A stretch of DNA of 64,000 bases, taken from Blastocatellia bacterium UBA7656 (GTDB lineage Bacteria > Acidobacteriota > Blastocatellia > UBA7656). The notes under the pieces are model-generated. The model searched no databases. It was not told the origin of the DNA and saw only the letters and a list, made by a program, of their open reading frames with translations. Positions within the stretch are counted from its first letter, which is position 1. Each line of letters starts with the position of its first letter. Position numbers and translations under genes: made by a program. The stretch lies in the NCBI GenBank assembly GCA_002483445.1, contig DLHY01000109.1, positions 49,545 to 113,544 on the forward strand, given 5' to 3'. Below, piece by piece: positions 36,500 through 45,530 of this stretch.

Positions 36500-37552
36500 A
36501 TGCGAATCATTCTTATTTTCTTTATGATCATCTGCGCCGTTGCGGCTCCGCTTGCAGGGCCGCTTCAAGATGATAACGACCGGCTAAGACTGCCGCAGGA
36601 AAAACATCTGCGCAACATCCGTCAGCTTACCTTCGGAGGCGAAAACGCCGAGGCTTACTTTTCAGCCGATGGAAAGAAATTGATATTTCAATCGACACGC
36701 GAGGGGGTCGAATGCGATCAGATATTCGAGATGAATATCGATGGAACCGGAGTCAGGATGCTCTCGACGGGCAAAGGGCGCACGACCTGCGCTTACTTCA
36801 CTCCGAACGGCAGACGCATCGTTTATTCCTCGACTCATCTCGCCGACCCGAAATGTCCGCCCAAGCCAGACTATTCGCGGGGATATGTGTGGGCGCTTTA
36901 TCCCGGATACGACATCTTCAGCGCCGCGCCCGACGGCTCCCGTATCAGAAGGCTTACGACCGCGCCCGGTTACGATGCCGAAGCGACCATCTCGCCTGAC
37001 GGCAGAAAAATAGTCTTCACATCGCTTCGCAGCGGCGATCTCGATATCTACACGATGGACGCGGATGGAAGAAATGTGAAGCGATTGACCGAGGCTCTCG
37101 GCTACGACGGCGGGCCGTTCTTTTCTTACGACAGCAAGTGGATCGTCTATCGCGCCTATCACCCCAAGGACGAAAAAGAGATAGCCGATTACAAAGCGTT
37201 GCTCAAAGAAAATCTCATTCGTCCGACGAAGCTCGACATCTGGGTGATGAAAGCCGACGGCACCGAGAAGCGAAGGGTGACTGACAATGGCAAGGCCAAT
37301 TTCGCGCCCTTCTTTTTCCCTGACGGCAAGCGAATAATTTTTTCCTCGAATATGGACGACCCGCGCGGGCGCAACTTCGACCTCTACCGGGTCAACACCG
37401 ACGGCACAGGGCTTGAGCGAGTAACCTTCAACGAAACCTTCGACGGATTTCCGATGTTCACGCCTGATGGCAAGAAAATCGTTTTCGCTTCGAACCGCAA
37501 CAGCAAGACTCAGGGCGAGACGAATATATTCATAGCCGACTGGGTGGAATAG
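36500..37552 (+). CDS. Exported PD40/TolB-like beta-propeller protein
   Basis: 350 residues. Signal peptide (ILIFFMIICAVAAPLAGP) then repeated blades with the PD40 pattern, for example YFTPNGRRIVYSST, ISPDGRKIVFTSLRSG, FFPDGKRIIFSSNMDD, FTPDGKKIVFASNRNS, each about 40 residues apart, as in TolB and the WD40-like Tricorn propellers. No TolB N-terminal domain or peptidase domain is attached. Likely periplasmic binding protein. AGGAGAACTG precedes the ATG. Followed on the same strand by the FG-GAP selenoprotein candidate. Confidence 0.88.
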   Translation: MRIILIFFMIICAVAAPLAGPLQDDNDRLRLPQEKHLRNIRQLTFGGENAEAYFSADGKKLIFQSTREGVECDQIFEMNIDGTGVRMLSTGKGRTTCAYFTPNGRRIVYSSTHLADPKCPPKPDYSRGYVWALYPGYDIFSAAPDGSRIRRLTTAPGYDAEATISPDGRKIVFTSLRSGDLDIYTMDADGRNVKRLTEALGYDGGPFFSYDSKWIVYRAYHPKDEKEIADYKALLKENLIRPTKLDIWVMKADGTEKRRVTDNGKANFAPFFFPDGKRIIFSSNMDDPRGRNFDLYRVNTDGTGLERVTFNETFDGFPMFTPDGKKIVFASNRNSKTQGETNIFIADWVE

Positions 37553-37653
37553 AACGCGGATAAAGATGGATGCGGCGGATTGTTGCAGATCCGCCGCATC
37601 TGATGCGGGCTGTTTCCGTCCTGCCTGCGAAAACTCGCTTTTCTCTCTCATCG

Positions 37654-37682
37654 TTGACTGAAATGGGCCGCAAACATATTAT
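37654..37682 (+). promoter_or_regulatory. Sigma-70 promoter shared with the DUF47 gene
   Basis: TTGACT (37654-37659), 17-nt spacer, TATTAT (37677-37682), inside the 15-mer AAACATATTATTAAC. A CTGTAATGAAAT follows. The same arrangement with the same spacing occurs at 49516-49544 before the DUF47 gene. Confidence 0.65.
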
Positions 37683-37746
37683 TAACATCCCACTGTAATG
37701 AAATCTTCGATTGTGCAGGCGACCAGCTAATGAGTTGAATCGGGCT

Positions 37747-40545
37747 ATGATGATGAAACGATACTGGCGCATAACCGCAAGGCGCATTTTCATAATCACT
37801 ATAGCCGCGCTCATCGCATCGAGCTTCCTTAATTCGATCAAAGCTCAAACCCAAAGCGCAAAACAGGCAGAGCTTGCCCGCCTTGAGCGTATCGAAGAGC
37901 TTTCCGAATCGCTCGCAAACGACATGCTCGACCTTTCCGTCGCTGTGCGCGACCACGACTCAGACGGCATCGCCGGATTTTTCGCGGCAAGGCTCCGTGC
38001 CGCGCCTTTCCCATCTGTCGCGCTCGCCCCGCAGCCCCGTATCAAATGGATAGCCGCGCGAGCATGGGAAACGGGCGATGCGCGAGCGTCTGCGATTCGG
38101 CAGATGACCAGAAGCGCGTTCCTGCGCGGCTTTTCGAAGTTTCTCGATCACTTCGTTGAAATCGAAGACGTGCGCTTCAAGGTCAAAGAATCGGACTTTG
38201 ATGAGAAGGAAACGGCGCGCGCTCGCGTCGCTTTCTACGTCATTGGCCGCAACGCAGGCGACCAGCGCGAGTGGGCGCGCGGCGCGGCCAATATCACAGC
38301 GCGTCAGACCGCCGACAAGCGATGGAAGATTGATCGATTCAATCTTGCGAGCCTCGATTCGATGATCGCCGCATCGGATATTTTCTCTGAGGTCTCTCTT
38401 CCGGCAGGAGTCGCGGCCAGCCTTCCCGAATTCGGCTCGCCGCAGAATTCGGGCTTCGTATGGCGCGGCGCGGCGGCGGCGGACTTCAATGGCGACGGAT
38501 GGATGGATTTATTCGTCACCGCGCCTGATCGAAATTATCTTTATCTCAACGACACCCGCGCGCGATTTCGCGACGCTTCCGCCGAAGCCGGAGTGAAAAT
38601 GCTTGCCACAGGGGTCGCGCCTCTCGCTCTGGATTACGACAACGATGGCGACACGGATATTTTCATTTCAAACGTGGGGACGCAAATTCTGCTTGAGAAT
38701 CGATTAGTTCCTGACGGCAGGCTTGAATTCCGCGACCTGTCGCTTGAGTCCGGCGTTTCGCTTCAGGCCATAGGCTTCAGCGCCGTCGCGGGCGACATAA
38801 ACGGCGACGGATTCGCAGACATCTATGTGGCATCTTACAACCGCTACGGGCAGGTCACGCCGGATTCATGGTTTCGCGCCGCCAACGGTACGCCGAATCT
38901 GCTGTTCGTCAATCAGAGGAACGGAACCTTCAGCGAAGAAGCGTCGAAGCGGGGAGTCGATGACAGGCGATGGAGCTACGCCGCAGAGATACTAGATATC
39001 GATGGCGACGGGCGGCTCGATGTGTATGTGTCGAACGATTTCGGCGAGAATGGATTGTTCATCAACAAGGGCGACCGGTTCATTGATGAGGCGCGCGAGC
39101 GGGGCGCGCTCGATCCCGGCAACGGCATGGGCGTTTCGTTCGGAGATTTCAACAATGATGGGCGGCTCGATCTGCACACAACCAACATGTCCTCGACCGC
39201 CGGAAACAGAATACTGTCGCGACTGTTTCCCGGATCGAACGCGGGCAACAATGTACTGAAAAAACTCGCCGCAGGCAACAACCTCTTCGTCAATATCGGC
39301 AACGGCTGCTTTCGCGATGTGACGGCGGAGGTGGGCGGCTTTTCCGCAGGCTGGGCATGGGGCGGCGGCTTCATCGATTTCGACAACGACGGATGGCAGG
39401 ACATCTTCTCGCCGAACGGATTCATTTCGGGCAAGTCGATGAAAGACACCTGAAGCCACTTCTGGCGTCAGGTCGTGACGCAGGCGAATGATCCCAAAGA
39501 GCAAGGCGCGTTGAGAGGAGATCAATCCCGATTGATGTTCGAGCAGGGATTTTCATTCAGCGGCTATGAGCGCGATCCTCTCTACCTGAACGAGGGCGGG
39601 AAAAAGTTTCTCGACATATCAGGAGTCTCCGGCATAGATTCGATCACAGACGGGCGAGCGGGAGTGTTCGCCGATTTCGACAACGACGGAGATCTGGACG
39701 TATTTCTCACGACGATTCAGGGGCAATCGCATCTGCTCTTTCGCAATAACGTCGGGCAGGACGGAAATTTTTTGCGCGTCTCGCTGAGAGGAACGAAAAC
39801 GGGAAGAGATGCTTTCGGCTCCGTCGTCCGTGTGAAGACCTCTTCGGGAATTTTGACCCGCGTCAAGAGCGGCGGCGAGGGCTTCATATCTCAGCACGAT
39901 CCGCGCCTGCTGTTCGGGCTTGGGAGAGATAAACGCGCCGAGTGGGTGGAAGTCACATGGCCCGATGGAAAAGTCGAAAGATTCGAAGGCGAAGCGAAAG
40001 CGGGATCAAGCCTTCTGCTGCGGGAAGGGTCGGGCCGGATCGAGGCCGCCGCCACGGGTCTTGCAAAGCTGCCTGATCCTTTGACCAGAGACGAAATGCT
40101 TGCGCGAGGGTTGAAGATAGCCATCGGTCAGAAGATGCCTGAACTCGTTTTGAAAAATATCGATGGAAGCGAGACGACTCTCGGCAGGCATCTCAAACCG
40201 GGCCGTCGAACGATAATCAATTTGTGGGCGACATGGTGTTTGCCCTGCGCGAAGGAGATGCCCGAGCTTGAAAGGTTGCGACCCCGACTTGCTGCGAGCG
40301 GAATCGATGTGATCGGGCTGAACCTCGACACCGACTCCGGCGCGAACATCCGCGGCTTTCTGGCAAAGGGCCGCGTCCGCTATCCGATACTCGTGGGCGG
40401 AATAAAAGCAGTCGAGCAATTGTACGCAACCGATGAAATGACTGTGCCGATGTCGATAATCGTCGATGACAAAGGCACAGTCGTCGCCCTCCTTCATGGA
40501 TGGTCGGTCGAAACAAAGCGTAGACTCGAAGCTCTCATCAGATGA
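37747..40545 (+). CDS. FG-GAP/ASPIC-thioredoxin protein, selenocysteine candidate (TGA at 39451)
   Basis: One frame of about 932 residues if the TGA at 39451 (codon 569) is read through. Signal peptide (RRIFIITIAALIASSF), then FG-GAP/VCBS repeats (DFNGDGWMDLF, DYDNDGDTDIF, DINGDGFADIY, DIDGDGRLDVY, DFNNDGRLDL, DFDNDGWQDIF), TGA, SHFWRQVVTQ, an ASPIC/UnbV region (SVVRVKTSSGILTRVKSGGEGF), and a C-terminal TlpA-like thioredoxin domain with CLPC at 831-834. Without readthrough the downstream half would have to start at an internal GTG that no homologous protein would use. A SECIS-like hairpin sits at 39462-39484. Start ATG at 37747 chosen over the TTG at 37711. The alternative is a nonsense mutation. 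Confidence 0.85.
39462..39484 (+). promoter_or_regulatory. Bacterial SECIS-like hairpin after TGA
   Basis: GCGTCA (39465-39470), loop GGTCG, TGACGC (39476-39481): six perfect pairs, extended by a G-A mismatch, a T-G wobble and one C-G pair. The GGUC of the loop begins 18 nt after the TGA; in E. coli fdhF the same GGUC loop begins about 19 nt after the Sec codon. SelB recognises such loops. Confidence 0.75.
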
Positions 40546-40554
40546 GTCTTTGAC

Positions 40555-40640
40555 GTACAACAGGCTGGCAGCCTGTTGATACCCTGAAAGTATGCATATT
40601 TGAAGAAGCAGCAGGCTGGCAGCCTGCTGTACCTTTCAGG
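40555..40640. repeat. Pair of REP-like hairpins in inverted order
   Basis: Hairpin CAACAGGCT-GGC-AGCCTGTTG (40558-40578) and hairpin CAGCAGGCT-GGC-AGCCTGCTG (40609-40629), with outer CCTGAAAG (40582-40589) and its complement CTTTCAGG (40633-40640). The two stems differ at matching positions so each remains fully paired. It lies 20 bp before the next ATG. Confidence 0.8.
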
Positions 40641-40648
40641 AACCGGCT

Positions 40649-43600
40649 ATGAAAAACCACGCCTGTTTTCTATTGGCCCTTTCTCTTGTCGCTTTTGTAA
40701 CGATAGGCGCGCAGAACCCGGCAAAGAGCGAGGACGCTTATCGAGCGAACAACATCGGCGTCGCGCTGCTCGAACAGTACAAATATAAAGAAGCTGCCAA
40801 CAGCTTTCGACGCGCGCTTGCAATCGATTCCGATCTTGCAATAGCCAGAGTCAACCTCGCAATCGCTCTCTACCACATCCCCGACATAGAAGGTGCGGCG
40901 GTCGAAATAAGATCAGCCGTAAAAGCTCTGCCCGATTCGCCGCACGCGAATTACCTGCTCGGACTCACCGCCCGATTGCAGAATCGAACGGAAGAAGCCA
41001 TCAGAGCTTTTCAGAAGGTTCTCAGCATCGATTCTCAGGATGTCGGATCGAATATCAATCTGGCCCAGCTTTACATACAGCAGCGCAACTACACGGACGC
41101 GATAAAATTTCTGCGCGCAGCCGTCGCCGCAGAGCCTTACAACGCGACGGCGACTTACGCTCTGGGACTCGCGCTTCAGCGCGCGGGTCAGCGCGATGAA
41201 GGTCAGCGGATGATCGAGCGATTTCAGAAGCTGCGCGAAAGCGGCTACAGCACCTCGCTGGGACACAACTATCCTGAAGAAGGCCGCTATGCGGAGGCCC
41301 TCGCGACGACTGGCGCGGAGCCTGCGCTCGTCTCGGCTTCTCTGCCTCAAGCCTCTTTCACTGACGCGACCTCTCGCGTCATCGAAGCGCGCGCGCAAAC
41401 CGTTCAATCCCCATTCGGTCGCAGGTTCAAGGCAGGCGATCTGACAGAGGCAGCAAAGCGCGACCTTGCCCGGTCGCTGGGCGGCGATGTCGCCCTGTTC
41501 GACGCGGACGGCGATGGCGATTCAGACCTCATCGAAATTTCAGCCCTCGGTCAGAAGTTTTATCGCAACGAGGGTGGGAAGTTCATCGACCTTACCTCCG
41601 ACTGGGGGCTTGCAAACGCGCCTGCCGATTCTGTCGGCCTTCGCGTCGTCGCGGGCGATTACGACAACGATGGGAAGACCGATCTTTTCGTCTGTCGCTA
41701 TGGCGCAAGCTCGCTTTATCACAACGACGGAGGGAGGTTTTCCGAATCGGTGTCGGCAGGAATCCCGAACATTTCTTTTCTTTCGACGGCGACAGCGTTT
41801 CTGGACATAGATCACGATGGCGACCTCGACATCTTCATAGCGGGTCTGGTCGATCCGGCGCGGGCTGCTTCCGACGCTCTCTTCCCTGATGATTTCGCCG
41901 CCGCGCCGAATCTGCTTTTGAGAAACAACGGCGACGGCAAATTCACAAACATAACGTCCGAGGCCGGAGTCGCTCACTCCGCCCGCGGCATAGCTGTCAT
42001 CCCGACCGACTACGACAATCGCCGCGAGGTCGATCTACTTATAGTCAATCACGCCGAAGCGCCCGTCTTGTTGAGCAATCTGCGCGACGGGACGTTTCGC
42101 AATGTCGCGGCGGAAGTCGGGCTGACCGCAAAAGCGCGATTCATCTCGGCTGCGGCGGGCGATTTCAACAAGGATACATTCACCGATTTTTTCTTTGGCC
42201 GCGCCAACGAGCCGGGACTTTTTGCGACGAGCGACGGCAGAGGGCGATTCAATGTGACGGCTGCGCCCGCCGGGACTGAAACGGCGGGCGCCGCGCAGAT
42301 GATCGATTACGACAACGACGGACTGCTTGACCTTGTGATATTCACAAACGACGGTTTGAAAATTTTTCGCAATCTCGGAAACAGATGGTCGGATGCAAAC
42401 CAGAGGGCCGGACTCTCTTCCCGCTCGTTCGTGTCGGGAGATGTCGACGACGACGGCGACGTCGACATAATCGCTCGTCTGTCTTCAGGCGAGATCAAAG
42501 CCTTCAGCAATGAAGGCGGCAATCGCAATTCGTCTTTGAAGGTGCGGCTTGCAGGCAGGGCCTCGAATCGAAGCGGCGTGGGATCGAAGATCGAAACGCG
42601 CGCCGGTAGCCTCAGCCAGAAACTCGAATACTGCTCGGCAAGCCCTGCGCCTGCTCCTTCGGAAATCATCCTCGGACTCGGCCCTCGCGCGGCGGATGTG
42701 GTGCGCGTGACGTGGCCTTCGGGAAATCTCCAATCCGAGATCGATCTGAAAACTGCTCGCGGCTCGCGGACGATCCTCATAAGGGAAGTTGATCGCAAGC
42801 CCTCGTCGTGTCCTTATCTCTACGCGTGGAGCGGCGGGCGATTCGAGTTCATAACCGATTTTCTGGGCGGCGGCGAGATGGGCTATCTCGTCGAGCCGGG
42901 CAGCTATAACACGCCTGACCCGGATGAGTATGTGCGCATCCGCGACGATCAGTTGAGAGAGCGCGACGGGCGATATGAAATTCGCATCACCAACGAGCTT
43001 GAAGAAGTCCTCTTCCTTGATCGAACGCAGCTTGTAGCCGTCGCTCATCCCGCCGACACGGAAGTTTTTCCCAACGAAGGATTGATCGCTCCGCCGCGCC
43101 CGCCTCACAGTCTTTACGCAGCGAAAGAGCCGCGCCTTCCCGTTTCTGCAATCGATGATCACGGCTGCGATGTGCTTGATCGCATAGCGAAGATCGACCG
43201 CTCGTACCCGGATGATTTTCAACTCCACGACATTCGCGGATACGCCGAAACTCACACTCTCACGCTCGATGTGGGAAAGACAAACGGGCGGACTCTTTTG
43301 CTGCTCACAGGCTGGACGGATTACGCTTTTTCGAGCGATAACCTCGCGGCCCATCAAAGGGGTCTGCGAATGATGCCGCCCGCTCTTGAGGTTCGCGATC
43401 CCGACGGTCAATGGAAGAGAATAATCGAGGATATAGGCATCCCTGTCGGTCGCCCGCAGACGATAGTCGTCGATCTGACGGGCAGATTTTTATCCGCAAG
43501 CCACGAGGTTCGCATACTCACCAACATGCGAATCTACTGGGATCGGATTCTGGTCTGCGATTCCGCGGAAAGGGATCGAGTCGAGATACAGCGGCTCGAC

Positions 43601-44104
43601 GCGGTGAGGGCCGATCTGAGGTGGCGAGGATTTTCCGCCCCTGTCTCGCCGGACGGGCGCGAGCCTTACGGTTATGATTATGATCGCGTCACGAGCGTTT
43701 CACCCTGGAAGACCGTTCCCGGTCGTTACACGCGCGAAGGGGATGTGAGAGAGTTGCTGACGAAGACGGACGATATGTATGTCATCTCGCGAGCGGGCGA
43801 TGAAATCGCGGTGTTGTTTGATGCGACACGGCTTCCTCGATTGAGGCGTGGGTGGAAACGGACATTTCTCCTCTACGCGGACGGATTCAGCAAGGAGTTG
43901 GACATCAACTCAGCGACGCCTTATGAAATCGGCCCGCTGCCTTATCACGCTATGAAGAGGTATCCTTACGCCGCGCCTGAGAAGTACCCCATGACGGCGG
44001 CGCGGCTCAGGTATTTCGAGCGATACAACACGCGAGTAGTTCGCTCGACTCTTCCGCCGATTGAATCGGAGTTGGCCGCTAAGGAAAGAGCGAACTGGAG
44101 ATGA
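40649..44104 (+). CDS. TPR, FG-GAP and ASPIC/UnbV protein with novel C-terminus
   Basis: 1151 residues. Signal peptide (CFLLALSLVAFVTIGA), five or so TPR units at about 30-200, FG-GAP/VCBS repeats at about 270-640 (DADGDGDSDLI, DYDNDGKTDLF, DIDHDGDLDIF, DYDNDGLLDLV), an ASPIC/UnbV-like segment (about 640-705, GVGSKIETRAGSLSQKLE), then about 430 residues not matched to a family (FLGGGEMGYLVEPGSYNTPD, LLLLTGWTDYAF, RILTNMRIYWDRI). Exported. The large C-terminal part could be a carbohydrate-binding or catalytic domain; I cannot tell. Separated from the selenoprotein candidate by a paired palindrome, on the same strand. Confidence 0.88.
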   Translation: MKNHACFLLALSLVAFVTIGAQNPAKSEDAYRANNIGVALLEQYKYKEAANSFRRALAIDSDLAIARVNLAIALYHIPDIEGAAVEIRSAVKALPDSPHANYLLGLTARLQNRTEEAIRAFQKVLSIDSQDVGSNINLAQLYIQQRNYTDAIKFLRAAVAAEPYNATATYALGLALQRAGQRDEGQRMIERFQKLRESGYSTSLGHNYPEEGRYAEALATTGAEPALVSASLPQASFTDATSRVIEARAQTVQSPFGRRFKAGDLTEAAKRDLARSLGGDVALFDADGDGDSDLIEISALGQKFYRNEGGKFIDLTSDWGLANAPADSVGLRVVAGDYDNDGKTDLFVCRYGASSLYHNDGGRFSESVSAGIPNISFLSTATAFLDIDHDGDLDIFIAGLVDPARAASDALFPDDFAAAPNLLLRNNGDGKFTNITSEAGVAHSARGIAVIPTDYDNRREVDLLIVNHAEAPVLLSNLRDGTFRNVAAEVGLTAKARFISAAAGDFNKDTFTDFFFGRANEPGLFATSDGRGRFNVTAAPAGTETAGAAQMIDYDNDGLLDLVIFTNDGLKIFRNLGNRWSDANQRAGLSSRSFVSGDVDDDGDVDIIARLSSGEIKAFSNEGGNRNSSLKVRLAGRASNRSGVGSKIETRAGSLSQKLEYCSASPAPAPSEIILGLGPRAADVVRVTWPSGNLQSEIDLKTARGSRTILIREVDRKPSSCPYLYAWSGGRFEFITDFLGGGEMGYLVEPGSYNTPDPDEYVRIRDDQLRERDGRYEIRITNELEEVLFLDRTQLVAVAHPADTEVFPNEGLIAPPRPPHSLYAAKEPRLPVSAIDDHGCDVLDRIAKIDRSYPDDFQLHDIRGYAETHTLTLDVGKTNGRTLLLLTGWTDYAFSSDNLAAHQRGLRMMPPALEVRDPDGQWKRIIEDIGIPVGRPQTIVVDLTGRFLSASHEVRILTNMRIYWDRILVCDSAERDRVEIQRLDAVRADLRWRGFSAPVSPDGREPYGYDYDRVTSVSPWKTVPGRYTREGDVRELLTKTDDMYVISRAGDEIAVLFDATRLPRLRRGWKRTFLLYADGFSKELDINSATPYEIGPLPYHAMKRYPYAAPEKYPMTAARLRYFERYNTRVVRSTLPPIESELAAKERANWR

Positions 44105-44510
44105 GACTCGGAGAGAAAATTGTTTCGAGGTGAGTAAGGTTTTGGAGACTGCTGAAATCAACCCCGCTTATGAGTCGAGGCGATTAAGGCAGAGTTGAAT
44201 CTTGCTGATGTCGTCGAATTTTGTCGGTACTACAAAGAGATTCGAATTATGAGCAGCGAGAGGGTTATAAACCGCAGAGACGCAGAGACGCAGAGACCTC
44301 GCAGAGAAAAATCCCTCTCTGCGTCAACTCTGTGTCTCTGCGTCTCTGCGTTGAAATCCACTGGCGTCGATACATATCAAAGGCGGTGTGAAGAGTCTCG
44401 ATTGAAAACAAATCGCTCAACCTCCCCTCCCGCGAAATCCGGCGGCATCAGGAACCTCATGCCTCGCTTTCAATTACACTTTCATTGATCAGATCAAAGG
44501 TTGAACGATT
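44105..44510. other. 406-bp intergenic region, repeat-bearing
   Basis: No convincing gene; the 97-codon plus frame inside it (44195-44488) is derived from the repeat. The middle holds the tandem repeat of 44271-44351. No clear promoter was found for the nitrilase gene. Confidence 0.6.
44271..44351. repeat. Octamer-type tandem repeat (GCAGAGAC) facing its complement
   Basis: GCAGAGAC units (44271-44298) face GTCTCTGC-type units (44316-44351), a near-perfect long hairpin. Unlike the others it lies about 160 bp before the next start codon. Confidence 0.85.
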
Positions 44511-45521
44511 ATGGAACCAATCAGATATTCAGCAGCCGCCTGTCAGACCGACATGCCCAATCCCGTAGAGCGTCGGGCCATGCGCGCCAATACTGATCGA
44601 ATGATTTCCCTGATAGATTCGGCCATCGAAGGGAGCGCGCCTTTTCTGCCCGTGCGGCTCGTCGTATTTCCTGAGTTCGCTCACGCCGCGCCCGTATTTC
44701 CAACTGTTCGAGAGTTGATAGATAAACTCGCTATCCCGATTCCAAATGAGCATACCGAGCGGCTCGTGGAGAAAGCTCGCCAGCACGATATATACATTCA
44801 AAGCGGCTCGATGCTTGAAGCCGATGCGCGCTTCCCCGGCGAGGTTTTCAATACGACCTGCCTGATAGGCCCCCGCGGCATTTTGTACAAGTATCGCAAG
44901 GTGAACACATGGATTCCTTACGAGGTTCATCGAAGTCCGCACGAGATCGAAGGCTATGACGAACCGCTGTTCCCTGTCGCCGACACGCCTATAGGAAAGA
45001 TCGGCTGCGCGATTTGTTACGACTGGCTCTTTCCCGAAGCCATCCGGCAGCTTGCCGCCAACGGGGCGGAGATTTTGATTCGCGTCTCGGCTTATATGGA
45101 TCCGTGGGGCGCTACCGAACCTATGGCGTGGTGGACTGTGGTCAATCGCTGTCGCGCTCTTGAAAACATCGCTTATGTGGTCGCGGCCAATCAGGGCGCG
45201 AGTTTGAAATTCTATCCGCCGTATTCGTGGCCGGGCGGAAGTCAGATCATAGATTTCGACGGAAGACCGCTTGCCATCGCTTCTCCCGGCCCGGGCGAGC
45301 GAATCGTCGTCGCGCCGATTGATGTGACCGCGCTACGACACGAGCGATCAAAGCGAGCAGGCCATCACATGCTGGCGCATCTGAGAACGGAAGCCTACCC
45401 TGTTTATGGGAAACGGATTTATCCGCCCGCGCACACGCCCGTTCCGTCCTTCGAAAGCAATATGGAGATGATCGAAGAATCGAAGCGCAGGCTGGATGCG
45501 CTTGAAAGAGATGAAGAGTGA
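44511..45521 (+). CDS. Nitrilase-family carbon-nitrogen hydrolase
   Basis: 336 residues. Catalytic triad visible: Glu in VVFPEFAHA, Lys in YKYRKVNTW, Cys in GCAICYDWLFPE. Enzymes of this superfamily cleave amides, nitriles or carbamoyl groups; the substrate cannot be read from sequence. Start MEPIRYSAAACQTDM is typical of the family. It follows the 1151-residue FG-GAP protein by about 400 bp and is convergent with the TPR/FG-GAP pair. Confidence 0.9.
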   Translation: MEPIRYSAAACQTDMPNPVERRAMRANTDRMISLIDSAIEGSAPFLPVRLVVFPEFAHAAPVFPTVRELIDKLAIPIPNEHTERLVEKARQHDIYIQSGSMLEADARFPGEVFNTTCLIGPRGILYKYRKVNTWIPYEVHRSPHEIEGYDEPLFPVADTPIGKIGCAICYDWLFPEAIRQLAANGAEILIRVSAYMDPWGATEPMAWWTVVNRCRALENIAYVVAANQGASLKFYPPYSWPGGSQIIDFDGRPLAIASPGPGERIVVAPIDVTALRHERSKRAGHHMLAHLRTEAYPVYGKRIYPPAHTPVPSFESNMEMIEESKRRLDALERDEE

Positions 45522-45530
45522 TTTTGCAAA

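Noticed and set aside
36662..37651. 329-codon minus-strand frame over the PD40 gene
   Set aside because: Mirror of repeated blade sequence; no motif and no RBS.
39475..40545. Separate gene starting at the internal GTG (39475)
   Set aside because: It begins in the middle of an ASPIC-type protein, has no Shine-Dalgarno, and is in frame with the upstream half across a single TGA that has a SECIS-like hairpin.
44195..44488. 97-codon plus-strand frame before the nitrilase
   Set aside because: Reads through the GCAGAGAC repeat and has no protein-like character.
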